Positions 7,749-14,582 of a DNA stretch of 16,908 bases are shown here, in pieces. The stretch spans positions 1 to 16,908 of the forward strand of contig JAHEFU010000036.1 of assembly GCA_024645305.1 (NCBI GenBank), in the 5' to 3' direction. Within the stretch, counting starts at the first letter, position 1, and each line of letters opens with the position of its first letter. The notes under the pieces were generated by a model. It was not told the origin of the DNA and made no database searches. It worked only from the letters and a program-made list of their open reading frames with translations. This DNA is from Planctomycetales bacterium (lineage in GTDB: Bacteria > 4484-113 > JAFGCY01). The position numbers and the translations under genes were made by a program.

Positions 7749-8912
7749 CTACTTTGCCTCGGGCTGCCGTCCCCGCTCCTGCTCCTGCTTCAGGGCTTTC
7801 ACCAGCGCACTCCACAGGCGGCGGAGCACGAGCTTCCAGACCAGCCAGATTATGAAGAGCCAGATGATCCACCACAACAGGCCGTTGATCATGAAGTAGA
7901 TCAACCCATTGATGCTGTATGAAACGCCGGCCATCAGGTCCTTCTTGGCACTTTCAAATGTATTGCCGAAGCCCCAGGAGAATTCGTCGGGCGGCGGTGC
8001 CAGCGGTCGCTCACTGAGGTTCACGCTGATCGTCGAACGCTGGATGCGGTCCTTCAGGCTGGAAACGCGGTTCTCCACGGTCTGCAGCTCCGTCGTCACC
8101 TGGCTGAGCCGCTTCTGGGTGTCCAGCAGCACACTGTAGGCCTCGCCCAGGCCCCGCGTGCGCTGGATCTCGCGGGCATCCGCCAGCATGCCCTGCAGGG
8201 TCTCGTGCTCAATCCGCAGGGCTTCCATGCGGCTCACCCCGGCGATGTACTCGTTGGTCACATCCTCGCTGGAGACGTTTTGCACCTTGACCTCACCGAT
8301 GGCCCGCAGGTCGTCATAGCACTGCTGGAACTTGTCACTGGGCACCCTGAGGGTGATCCAGCCCACGCGCATGTTATCGCCGTACTTCTGCATCTGCGAA
8401 TCGGTGATGATGCCCCCATAGCGCCTGGCAATCGTGGTGACCTCCGCACTGGACTTGTCATAGTCATCGATTTCCATTTCGATGTTGCCGGTGCGGATGA
8501 TGTAGTCCTCGTCGACTGAAGCTTCCTGGGCCCAGGCCTTGGGGTTCAGCCAGTCCTCGATGGAGCGCAACATCCCGTCCTGCGGGATGTCCGTCTCGCC
8601 ATCAGCCGTCGACCCTGCGGGGGCTTCGGAGGGGTTGTTCCAGCCGTTATCAGCCACCATACCCTGCTGCTCAGCGCTCATGCTTCCAAGGCTCGAGCGT
8701 GTCTGGTCCCTGTATTGTGATGAGTAGTCCTCGGAACCGGCATATTCATTGATGTCATCGCTCATGGACTTCTTGTCCAGGCCCGAGTCCAGGGCGATCA
8801 TTTCCATACTGGAGGGACTGCTGGCCCCGCCGCCCCCTCCTCCGCAGGAATTGCCCAGGGCCAGGCAGGACAGCAGGATCAATGTATAGAGAATCATTGT
8901 CAGTCTAGGCAT
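7749..8912 (-). CDS. DUF4349 family membrane protein, probable lipoprotein
   Basis: 387 residues with the classic DUF4349 layout: N-terminal hydrophobic signal, a low-complexity Ser/Asp/Gly region to about residue 130, a globular domain starting DEDYIIRTGNIEMEIDD and continuing through ARRYGGIITDSQ and WITLRVPSDKF, a coiled coil at about 215-300 (LLDTQKRLSQVTTELQTVE, RVSSLKDRIQR), the ISVNLSE strand, and a C-terminal transmembrane helix at about 335-365 with basic residues after it. The signal contains two cysteines: C16 (LLSC) and C23 (GNSC, followed by six glycines); neither is an ideal lipobox, so lipidation is likely but not certain. Biochemical role is unknown in the family. ATG at 8912 follows a good GAGAGG site. 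No overlap with neighbours; probably its own transcript. Confidence 0.88.
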   Translation of the reverse strand: MPRLTMILYTLILLSCLALGNSCGGGGGGASSPSSMEMIALDSGLDKKSMSDDINEYAGSEDYSSQYRDQTRSSLGSMSAEQQGMVADNGWNNPSEAPAGSTADGETDIPQDGMLRSIEDWLNPKAWAQEASVDEDYIIRTGNIEMEIDDYDKSSAEVTTIARRYGGIITDSQMQKYGDNMRVGWITLRVPSDKFQQCYDDLRAIGEVKVQNVSSEDVTNEYIAGVSRMEALRIEHETLQGMLADAREIQRTRGLGEAYSVLLDTQKRLSQVTTELQTVENRVSSLKDRIQRSTISVNLSERPLAPPPDEFSWGFGNTFESAKKDLMAGVSYSINGLIYFMINGLLWWIIWLFIIWLVWKLVLRRLWSALVKALKQEQERGRQPEAK

Positions 8913-8925
8913 GTTTCCTCTCCCG

Positions 8926-8955
8926 TATATACAGTTCCCTGACGTGTGCAGTCAG
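8926..8955 (-). promoter_or_regulatory. Possible DUF4349 promoter with overlapping dyad
   Basis: Minus strand: CTGACT (8955-8950), 18 nt, TATATA (8931-8926), 13 nt before the ATG at 8912. Both boxes match consensus at 4 of 6. A dyad CTGAC (8939-8943)/GTCAG (8951-8955) overlaps the -35 and spacer, as an operator could. The resulting leader would be very short but would include GAGG. Confidence 0.3.
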
Positions 8956-8986
8956 TGCTCTGTTGAAATTACATCCTAACCCTGAT

Positions 8987-9139
8987 GGATTCCGCCCCCG
9001 GCCAACCCATGTAACATCTAGATGGTTCTGGCATCTTATTAGTTACAGGTATCTAACCCGACCTGAGGGCGGATTATCCGCCTGAAAGCCCGGTTCAGGG
9101 GAGAGAAGCTGGCTCCTGAGGACCGGGCCCTTTCTTTTT
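8987..9139 (+). ncRNA. Candidate structured RNA or attenuator ending in a terminator
   Basis: On the plus strand GGAT-TCCGCCC (8987-8997) can pair with GGGCGGA-tt-ATCC (9067-9079), 11 bp with a 2-nt bulge. Inside it TGTAAC (9010-9015) pairs with GTTACA (9042-9047). The 3' arm of the long stem can alternatively fold on itself (GGCGGA-TTA-TCCGCC, 9068-9082). Next, CCTGAA (9081-9086) pairs with TTCAGG (9094-9099), which competes with the terminator stem. Such a chain of exclusive stems ending in a terminator is the layout of attenuators and riboswitches, or of a free small RNA. No clear plus-strand promoter is seen, and no known RNA family was recognised. The 5' end is unknown. Confidence 0.35.
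9088..9139 (+). terminator. Rho-independent terminator, plus strand
   Basis: GCCCGGT (9088-9094) plus TCAGG (9095-9099) pair with CCTGA (9115-9119) plus ACCGGGC (9122-9128), 12 bp with a 2-nt bulge and a 15-nt loop, followed by CC and TTTCTTTTT (9131-9139). The T-run fixes the direction as plus. No protein gene lies upstream on that strand, so it implies an unannotated plus-strand transcript. Confidence 0.6.
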
Positions 9140-9140
9140 G

Positions 9141-9390
9141 CCTTCTCGCTGAACGCTCGAAGGTCTGGCGCTGCGGCGAAAGCAAGTTTCGCCGGGTCGC
9201 GCTGAAGTTACACCGTCGATTTGCCTTCTCGCTGAACGCTCGAAGGTCTGGCGCTGCGGCGAAAGCAAGTTTCGCCGGGTCGCGCTGAAGTTACACCGTC
9301 GATTTGCCTTCTCGCTGGTCGCTCGAAGGTCTAACCCTGCAATCACGCGTTTGCGTGATTGGGTCGGGTTGAAGTCACATTGCTGCCACC
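9141..9390. repeat. Three tandem 83-bp units with covarying stem-loops
   Basis: Units start at 9141, 9224 and 9307. The first two are identical over 83 bp; the third is diverged. Each begins with CCTTC-13 nt-GAAGG. A composite stem follows: outer GGCGC/GCGCT (9167-9171/9199-9203) and inner GGCGAAA/TTTCGCC (9175-9181/9187-9193) in unit 1. In unit 3 the outer stem is AACCC/GGGTT (9333-9337/9366-9370) and the inner is AATCACGC/GCGTGATT (9341-9348/9353-9360). Stem sequences differ but pairing is kept, while the joining sequences CTGC and GGGTC are unchanged. The period is not a multiple of 3, so coding is unlikely. Identity of the element is unknown. Confidence 0.9.
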
Positions 9391-9421
9391 AATGAAACTC
9401 CTGTACCGCGCAGACAGCGAG

Positions 9422-9669
9422 GAGCTTTGCTCTGAGCTGTGCTGCAGACCCGCGAACTCTTGGGTGAGCGGGAAGAACAATGTGAGCTTTGCTCTGAGCT
9501 GTGCTGCAGACCCGCGAACACTTGGGTGAGCGGGAAGAACAATGTGAGCTTTGCCATGAGCTGTGCTGCAGACCCGCGAACACTTGGGTGAGCGGGAAGA
9601 ACAATGTGAGCTTTGCCATGAGCTGTATTGCAGACCCGCGAACACTTGGGTGAGCGGGAAAAAGAATCT
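9422..9669. repeat. Four tandem 62-bp units
   Basis: Units start at 9422, 9484, 9546 and 9608 and are directly abutting. Units 1 and 2 share GCTCTGAGCTG and differ by one base elsewhere; units 3 and 4 share GCCATGAGCTG instead; unit 4 also differs at its end. Each has a dyad CCCGC-14 nt-GCGGG and a PstI-type CTGCAG (lost in unit 4). All three minus-strand frames stay open through the array, which follows from the repeat lacking stop codons and 62 not being a multiple of 3. The array is not CRISPR: there are no spacers. Between the 83-bp array and this one, and from 9670 to 9722, I see nothing else. Confidence 0.92.
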
Positions 9670-9722
9670 GGCCTGAACCACATACACGGATTACTGCGTC
9701 ATCCCCATATCCCCACAGGATG

Positions 9723-9728
9723 TAGAAT
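9723..9728 (+). promoter_or_regulatory. -10 box for leaderless permease gene
   Basis: TAGAAT (5 of 6 to consensus) ends exactly 6 nt before TTG at 9735, which has no well-spaced Shine-Dalgarno sequence. Transcription would start at or next to the start codon. No -35 box is evident. Confidence 0.55.
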
Positions 9729-9734
9729 CGCCCC

Positions 9735-10922
9735 TTGAATACTGCAGGACTGATCAGTGAAGGCCGGGAGTACCTTGCCGCCGCCAGGCGCCTGGACTCC
9801 AATCCGCTGGTACAGCTGGCGCAACGCCGCGAGCTGCGCAACAGCGTGCTGCAGCCCGGCTGGAAACGCAATGCCTGGGTCTTCCTGGTCTGCCCCGGCC
9901 TCTTCATCATCGCCGTGTTCATCAGCACCCTCTCCCGCATGTCCGATATAGATATTCTCAGCAATGACACGGTGGAAATGCTCAAGGTGCTGAGCATTGT
10001 CATCCTGGCTCCGGCCGCCCTGCTGTGGCTATTGGGCGGACTGTTCAAGCTCAGTCGTGACAGTATTGGCTGGCTATCCCAGATCAAGGATTCCGGCGGG
10101 GCGCAGATGCTTGACAGCATGATCTGCATTTCGCCGCTGGATGACCGCGACATCATCCTCGCGGGCCTGCGCATCAATGTGATGCCGGTCTGGCCACGGA
10201 TCATCTTCGCGGCCTGCGTCTTCTGCGGAAGTTTCGTGATCGCCCTCGGCTGGCAATCTCTGGAAATCCAGATGCAGGCCCTGATGTTCCTGCCCCTGAG
10301 TATCATTGCCATCAGCCTCAGCGGGATCCTCGGCAGCATCCTGCTTGGCCTGTATCTCAGCATGGTCGGCCTGAACCTGCACATGCACCTGATCGTGCCC
10401 CTGCTTTCCCTGTTGATCGCCGGCCTGCAGATCTTCGCCATTGCATTCGGCTCAGTCTTCTTTGCTGAAATCGCACGCTCGGAGCAGTTGGACACGGACC
10501 TCTGGCCCCTGGTGCCGGTTGGCCTGCTGGCCGGCCTGGCGCTGTTCATGCTCACTGTGCAGCTGGCCTACCGCGGGCGTAGTCGCCAGACCTGGCTGCT
10601 GGTGGTGATACCCCTGCTGCTGCCCGTGACGGTTTCCTTCATGTCCCTGCTGGGCAGCCTGCTCGGCATGGGCAGCGACCAGGAACCCTTCCTCGCCTTC
10701 TTCGGCAACATGATGTGGGTCTACAACTGCTTCCTGCCCTTCAGCCCATTCGCAGCACCGAGCCGGATGCTGATGGGCACACCGGTGATGGAAGCCTGGA
10801 ACAGCCTGGCATTCGAATTCTGGCGCTGGCCGCTGCTGACTTCCATGCAGCTGTGGCTGATGCTGTGGCTGGCGCGGCAGGCCCAGCTGGCCACACGCGA
10901 CCGCCGCACGCCGCTGTCCTGA
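9735..10922 (+). CDS. Multi-pass membrane protein, ABC-2-type permease-like
   Basis: 395 residues with about eight transmembrane helices (first at about 47-64, last near 360-380). Before the first helix is NPLVQLAQRRELRN, like the NPxxxRELR motif of ABC-2 exporter permeases. After the second, a cytoplasmic segment AQMLDSMICISPLDDRDIIL resembles the coupling helix region (LxLLLxTPLSPxxI) that meets the ATPase in those permeases. Inference: membrane half of an export ABC transporter; no ATP-binding partner lies in the window, so this remains tentative. The TTG start at 9735 is the only in-frame start that keeps the N-terminal motif, and it is supported by the -10 box 6 nt upstream. It converges on the next gene with 4 bp between stop codons. 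Confidence 0.6.
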   Translation: MNTAGLISEGREYLAAARRLDSNPLVQLAQRRELRNSVLQPGWKRNAWVFLVCPGLFIIAVFISTLSRMSDIDILSNDTVEMLKVLSIVILAPAALLWLLGGLFKLSRDSIGWLSQIKDSGGAQMLDSMICISPLDDRDIILAGLRINVMPVWPRIIFAACVFCGSFVIALGWQSLEIQMQALMFLPLSIIAISLSGILGSILLGLYLSMVGLNLHMHLIVPLLSLLIAGLQIFAIAFGSVFFAEIARSEQLDTDLWPLVPVGLLAGLALFMLTVQLAYRGRSRQTWLLVVIPLLLPVTVSFMSLLGSLLGMGSDQEPFLAFFGNMMWVYNCFLPFSPFAAPSRMLMGTPVMEAWNSLAFEFWRWPLLTSMQLWLMLWLARQAQLATRDRRTPLS

Positions 10923-10926
10923 AGCC

Positions 10927-11841
10927 TCAGAAATTGATGCTGGTGACGGCGAAGCCGATGCCGGCCTGCAGCTGCCTGGCAATTCCGCCCTCGGAGGGAC
11001 TGGCTTCCGGGATGGCAATGAAGCTCATCTTGAGCAGCAGCGGATTGTCCGGGTCATCCAGGAACCAGTACTCCGCCATCCCGTAGCTGTCCCGCACATG
11101 CACGGCTTCCAGCTGGCTCATCGCCCCGTTGACGGGCACCAGGTAGCGGCCATGCTCCTCGATCAGCTCCAGACGGGGCTGGGCATCCTCGGGCAGTCCG
11201 CTGCCCCGGCGCCGTGATTCGATAAGCTGGTCCAGATCCTGGCCGATCTGCGCATCGGGGTCCGCCGCGCACTGCAGTTCCCAGTCGCAGCCACCACTTT
11301 GCTTGAGCGCGGACAGCAGGGGCGGGGCAATCCACAGCAGGCCGTAGTCCCGCGCCTGGATGTCGCCCGTTTCCCAGAACAGCGGGCAGGCGATGCGCCG
11401 GCCCTGGGTAATGTCGCTGACAACGATGTCACCGCGGCGGATGCGGGTGAGGAACTCCGTGCGCAGTTCCACCGGGGCTTCCTGCAGCTCGAAGAGCTCA
11501 TCCCCGCCGCGTTCCTTCTCGATCTCTTCCTTGATTTCGTAGTGCAGCTCCACGCGCCGCCCGTCCAGGCCACTGACGCGGATCAGGCCCTCGCCGTAAT
11601 CCTCGGCACTGTCAGGCGGGATCAGCCCGAGGATCGTGGGCCGCACGGTGAAGCGCAGGTTCTCCTGCAGGGGAATCGTTGCCAATGGCAGTTCCGGCGG
11701 TGTCGTGCGTTCCGCGGCTGCGGGTGCTTCCTCTGCGGCGGCTTCGGCGGAAGCGGATTGTTCGGGGGGCTCATCCTGTCCGTAGGCCGGCAGGCAGAGC
11801 AGGCCCGCCAGCAGGGCGGCCCCCAGCAGGCGCTGGATCAT
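10927..11841 (-). CDS. Secreted protein of unknown function
   Basis: Not recognised. 304 residues: a Sec signal peptide (hydrophobic about 4-17, likely cleavage after AYG at 21), an Ala/Glu-rich low-complexity stretch to about 47, then a mixed alpha/beta domain to the end. Visible motifs include LHYEIKEEIEKERGG, a charged segment, and three cysteines (IACPLFWE, GGCDWELQC), possibly disulphide-bonded outside the cytoplasm. Its ATG (11841) overlaps the stop of the DUF3084 gene as ATGA, so translation is coupled. It is the last gene of a three-gene operon with a lipoprotein and a DUF3084 protein, which points to a shared envelope role. The C-terminal line GIGFAVTSINF is hydrophobic. Confidence 0.75.
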   Translation of the reverse strand: MIQRLLGAALLAGLLCLPAYGQDEPPEQSASAEAAAEEAPAAAERTTPPELPLATIPLQENLRFTVRPTILGLIPPDSAEDYGEGLIRVSGLDGRRVELHYEIKEEIEKERGGDELFELQEAPVELRTEFLTRIRRGDIVVSDITQGRRIACPLFWETGDIQARDYGLLWIAPPLLSALKQSGGCDWELQCAADPDAQIGQDLDQLIESRRRGSGLPEDAQPRLELIEEHGRYLVPVNGAMSQLEAVHVRDSYGMAEYWFLDDPDNPLLLKMSFIAIPEASPSEGGIARQLQAGIGFAVTSINF

Positions 11842-13133
11842 TCAGGTACTCCGCTGACGACGATCTCCAGCTTCTCCAGGTTGTCAATGCCGTCCACGGC
11901 GGTCAGGTTCTGCCGGGCCCGCAGATGGATCACGAAGGGCCGGGCGTTGGCATTGAGCTTCTCCGCCTGGAACAGCAGCTCGTTGAGCGGATGGCTGACC
12001 GTCCCGGTCGTGATGTCGGGCAGGAACCCGGCGGCGAGGGCCTCACGCTGGAACAGCGGGTCGAGGCGCTGGGTGAAGTCGATATTAACCTGGTTGCCCA
12101 GTGACAGGACCACCTCATCGCGGCCCAGCACCCGCACACTGCTGCCCTGTTCGGTGACTGTGATCGTCATGAAGTCGCTGCCGCTGCGCACGATGGGGGC
12201 CAGCTGGATCGCACTGAAGTCCAGCAGTACGCCCTCGTCTCCGTTCTCGAAGACATTGCGGGCATTGCGGATGATCACCACTGCGCCATTGCCACCGACG
12301 GATAACTCCGCGGCGAACTGCTGCGCGGCGGGGATGCTGTCGGGATCGATCTTCAGCGGGGGCTTGCGGCGCAGCATGTTGATCTGCACCGTGTCAATCG
12401 CCTCCTGCAGGCTGGCACTGAGGTTGGCAGTCCCGGCCGGCAAGTCGTGGTAGAGCAGCACCTTGCCGAGTTCGAGCACCACCTTGCTGCGGGCAATCTC
12501 CTCAATTTCGGCGTTGAGCCGTTCAATGTCCTTGATCGCCTGGTTCTTCAGGTTGCGCAGGGCATCCAGCTGGATCTGGTCACCCTCCTTGATGCGTGCG
12601 ATGTCCTGCATCTCCTGGCGGGCCGCAGCCAGTTCCCGCTGGATCTTGTCAACTTCCTTCTGCTTCTCGGCCAGTTCATCTTCCTTGGCCTTGATCTGGG
12701 CATCAGCCACCAGCAGCTGGTCCTCCACGGCCAGTAGCCTGTTCTGCGCCGCCGTTGTCAGTTCCTCGGCGTCCTGCTGGGCCTGTTCCGCATCCTGCTG
12801 GGCCTGGATGGCGTCATCGCGGCCCTGGCGGGCCTCCGTGATCTCACCGAGCATCCCGTCGCGCTCGGCCAGCACCGTTGCCAGGTTGTTCTTGGTTTCG
12901 CGGTAGCGTGTCAGGGCCTCGCGGAAGTCACTCCAGACCGCGAACACCACGCCGAAGGTCACGAGCGAGATCGCCATGCCGGTCAGCACGGCGACGAGGC
13001 GGGAGGCGTCACGCGGGCGCAGCTTGCCGATGCGGATCTTGCGCTTGGCGGCCAGCTGCCCCATCCGGTCGCCGGCAGCCGCCACCAGACCGGCGACGAG
13101 TGTCAGGACCAATATGAAGATTGCAATTGTCAA
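11838..13133 (-). CDS. DUF3084-family coiled-coil membrane protein
   Basis: 431 residues. The N-terminus matches the DUF3084 family pattern known mostly from cyanobacteria and a few other phyla: a first transmembrane helix (about 3-20), GDRMGQLAAKRKIRIGKLRPR, then a second helix at about 47-67 (VLTGMAISLVTFGVVFAV). A long coiled coil follows at about 70-225, rich in Gln, Glu and Ala, with a repeated AQQDAEQAQQDAE. The C-terminal alpha/beta domain runs from about 230 to the end. Molecular function is unknown for the family. The start is TTG at 13133, placed by the family N-terminus and by GGGAG 10 nt upstream; that site lies inside the end of the preceding gene, 6 bp away. It overlaps the next gene as ATGA. 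Confidence 0.85.
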   Translation of the reverse strand: MTIAIFILVLTLVAGLVAAAGDRMGQLAAKRKIRIGKLRPRDASRLVAVLTGMAISLVTFGVVFAVWSDFREALTRYRETKNNLATVLAERDGMLGEITEARQGRDDAIQAQQDAEQAQQDAEELTTAAQNRLLAVEDQLLVADAQIKAKEDELAEKQKEVDKIQRELAAARQEMQDIARIKEGDQIQLDALRNLKNQAIKDIERLNAEIEEIARSKVVLELGKVLLYHDLPAGTANLSASLQEAIDTVQINMLRRKPPLKIDPDSIPAAQQFAAELSVGGNGAVVIIRNARNVFENGDEGVLLDFSAIQLAPIVRSGSDFMTITVTEQGSSVRVLGRDEVVLSLGNQVNIDFTQRLDPLFQREALAAGFLPDITTGTVSHPLNELLFQAEKLNANARPFVIHLRARQNLTAVDGIDNLEKLEIVVSGVPE

Positions 13134-13139
13134 CTCAGC

Positions 13140-14468
13140 TCAGCTCCCTGATTCCTGCTGGCTGCCCGGGACAGACAACAGGTAGCAGGCCACGGCCGCC
13201 TTCAGCGGTGCCTGCTCCGTTTCCGAGGCAAGCAGGCCGGCAGCCTCAACCCTCCGGCCGGTGTATCCGAACTGGGCGGCCAGCAGCCAGGCCTGCCCGC
13301 GGACCCTCGAGGAGTCCTCATCCAGCAGTCCCAGCACCAGCTCCCGCAGAGCGGAATCCGACGCATGCTCATTATAGCGGCTCAGCTGGCTGACCAGCTG
13401 GAAGCGCTGCGCCTCCGGGGCCTGCGCAATGGCCTTCTCATACCAGGGCAGCAGGTCCGGGTGCATCGCTTCCGGAGGAGCCAGACACTTCAGCACGAAG
13501 GGTGACAGCACGCCCTCAGACAGCATCGCCTGCTGGAAGGACGCCGGATGCCCCTGCATCAGTTCACCGAAGCGGGCCTGCCAGCGCAGGTCGAGGTTAG
13601 CCGCATCCATAAGCCGGGTGCGGATCAGCCGGGCTTCCGTGCCGGGAATGTAAGCCAGGGCGTAGGCGCTGAAGTATGGCTGCATGTCCCAGCCCAGCTC
13701 AGGATCAGCCTCACCCAATGGTGCGTCCTTGACTCGCGGAATGTAAGCCGTGGCCAGTTGCTCGCTGCGGCTGATCTTGCCACCCTCCACGGCCGCCATG
13801 AAATGCTCGGTTTCACTGCGGATCGCCTGCTTGAGCTGCTCCAGCTGTTCATCAGAGGCGGCATCCAGCTGCACAAGGTAGCCGATGGCCCGCAGGCTGA
13901 TGTTGGGATCAGCACTTGTGGCAAGCGCCTGGAAGACCGGCAGCAGCTGCTGGTCGGGCGTGCCCCAGCTGCGGATCAGCAGCAGGGTCGCATCATTAAA
14001 ATCAACCGATTGATTGGATAAATTCAATTCAAGCAGCAGGCCAAGCCCTTCCTGGGGGTGCCTGATCAGGGCCTGCAGTACCGCCGGGTTTCCCTCGGCG
14101 CATTGCGCCCTGACATACTCAAGCGCTGCCTGCGGATTGGTCGCCACCCATGCATCCAGCAATTCAAATTCCAGGGCCGGAGCAGCTGTCGTGACCTGTT
14201 GCTCAATCTGCCGGGCGAAGGGGCTGGCATCGGGCAGGCGGGAAATGATGCTCCAGCAATCCTCAAGCGAAGCATGATCGGCGCTGCCCGGCTCCCTGAG
14301 GCTGGCCTTGAGGTAATCCACGGCCTGCTGGCCATACTTGTCTATGCTGGCACTGCTTTCCTGCTCGGGACTGCCCGTGCTGCCCGGTCGACTCTGGTTG
14401 CCCGGATCCGCGGGACAGGCGCAGAGGCCGCCCAGCAGCAGCAGCAACAGATACAGCAGGATACGCAT
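13140..14468 (-). CDS. Helical-repeat lipoprotein of unknown function
   Basis: 442 residues. A short signal MRILLYLLLLLLGGLCAC fits a lipobox (L-C-A-C) with lipidation at C18, followed by a Gly/Ser/Pro/Gln tether to about 40. The remainder is almost wholly alpha-helical, built from leucine-rich helix pairs (for example LEDCWSIISRLPDASPFA, NPAVLQALIRHP, SADPNISLRAIGYLVQL, VRGQAWLLAAQFGYTG), resembling HEAT- or tetratricopeptide-type repeats; such solenoids usually bind proteins. No catalytic motif is seen. It is the first gene of an operon with the DUF3084 and secreted proteins. ATG at 14468 has no Shine-Dalgarno sequence, but a perfect TATAAT ends 6 nt upstream, so the mRNA is probably leaderless. 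Confidence 0.8.
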   Translation of the reverse strand: MRILLYLLLLLLGGLCACPADPGNQSRPGSTGSPEQESSASIDKYGQQAVDYLKASLREPGSADHASLEDCWSIISRLPDASPFARQIEQQVTTAAPALEFELLDAWVATNPQAALEYVRAQCAEGNPAVLQALIRHPQEGLGLLLELNLSNQSVDFNDATLLLIRSWGTPDQQLLPVFQALATSADPNISLRAIGYLVQLDAASDEQLEQLKQAIRSETEHFMAAVEGGKISRSEQLATAYIPRVKDAPLGEADPELGWDMQPYFSAYALAYIPGTEARLIRTRLMDAANLDLRWQARFGELMQGHPASFQQAMLSEGVLSPFVLKCLAPPEAMHPDLLPWYEKAIAQAPEAQRFQLVSQLSRYNEHASDSALRELVLGLLDEDSSRVRGQAWLLAAQFGYTGRRVEAAGLLASETEQAPLKAAVACYLLSVPGSQQESGS

Positions 14469-14474
14469 GGCTAC

Positions 14475-14514
14475 ATTATATGTTTATTTGGACCTGCTGT
14501 GTGAATGTAGCAGG
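14475..14514 (-). promoter_or_regulatory. Promoter for leaderless lipoprotein operon with upstream dyad
   Basis: Minus strand TATAAT (14480-14475) lies exactly 6 nt before the ATG at 14468. A TTCACA at 19-nt spacing is a possible but long-spaced -35. A dyad CCTGCT (14493-14498)/AGCAGG (14509-14514), arms 6 bp and spacer 10 nt, covers the -35 region, as a repressor or activator site would. The rest of the 114-bp gap shows no terminator for the upstream hyuA-like gene. Confidence 0.55.
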
Positions 14515-14582
14515 CTGCAGCTTGATATCTCCGCCGCAGCCAGGCCTGCAATACTCCAAAGGCTGCTTAGCAATCCAGCTAA

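Noticed and set aside
9092..9120. Resemblance to the SRP RNA tip (TTCAGGGGAGAGAAGCTGGC)
   Set aside because: The diagnostic GGAA tetraloop and the symmetric loop bases are not in place; the similarity is superficial and the stem is better explained as a terminator.
9328..9374. Integron attC site in the third 83-bp unit (GTCTAAC ... GTTGAAG)
   Set aside because: GTCTAAC fits the R'' core, but the partner is imperfect. The total is shorter than usual attC sites, the other two units lack the AAC/GTT bases, and there is no cassette gene or integrase.
9141..9669. CRISPR array
   Set aside because: Units directly abut without unique spacers, are too long (83 and 62 bp), and no cas gene is near.
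9095..10555. Long minus-strand open frame spanning both repeat arrays and the permease gene
   Set aside because: It is antisense to a convincing membrane protein. Its composition is Arg/Ser-rich, as expected for a shadow frame, and it crosses tandem repeats whose period is not a multiple of 3.
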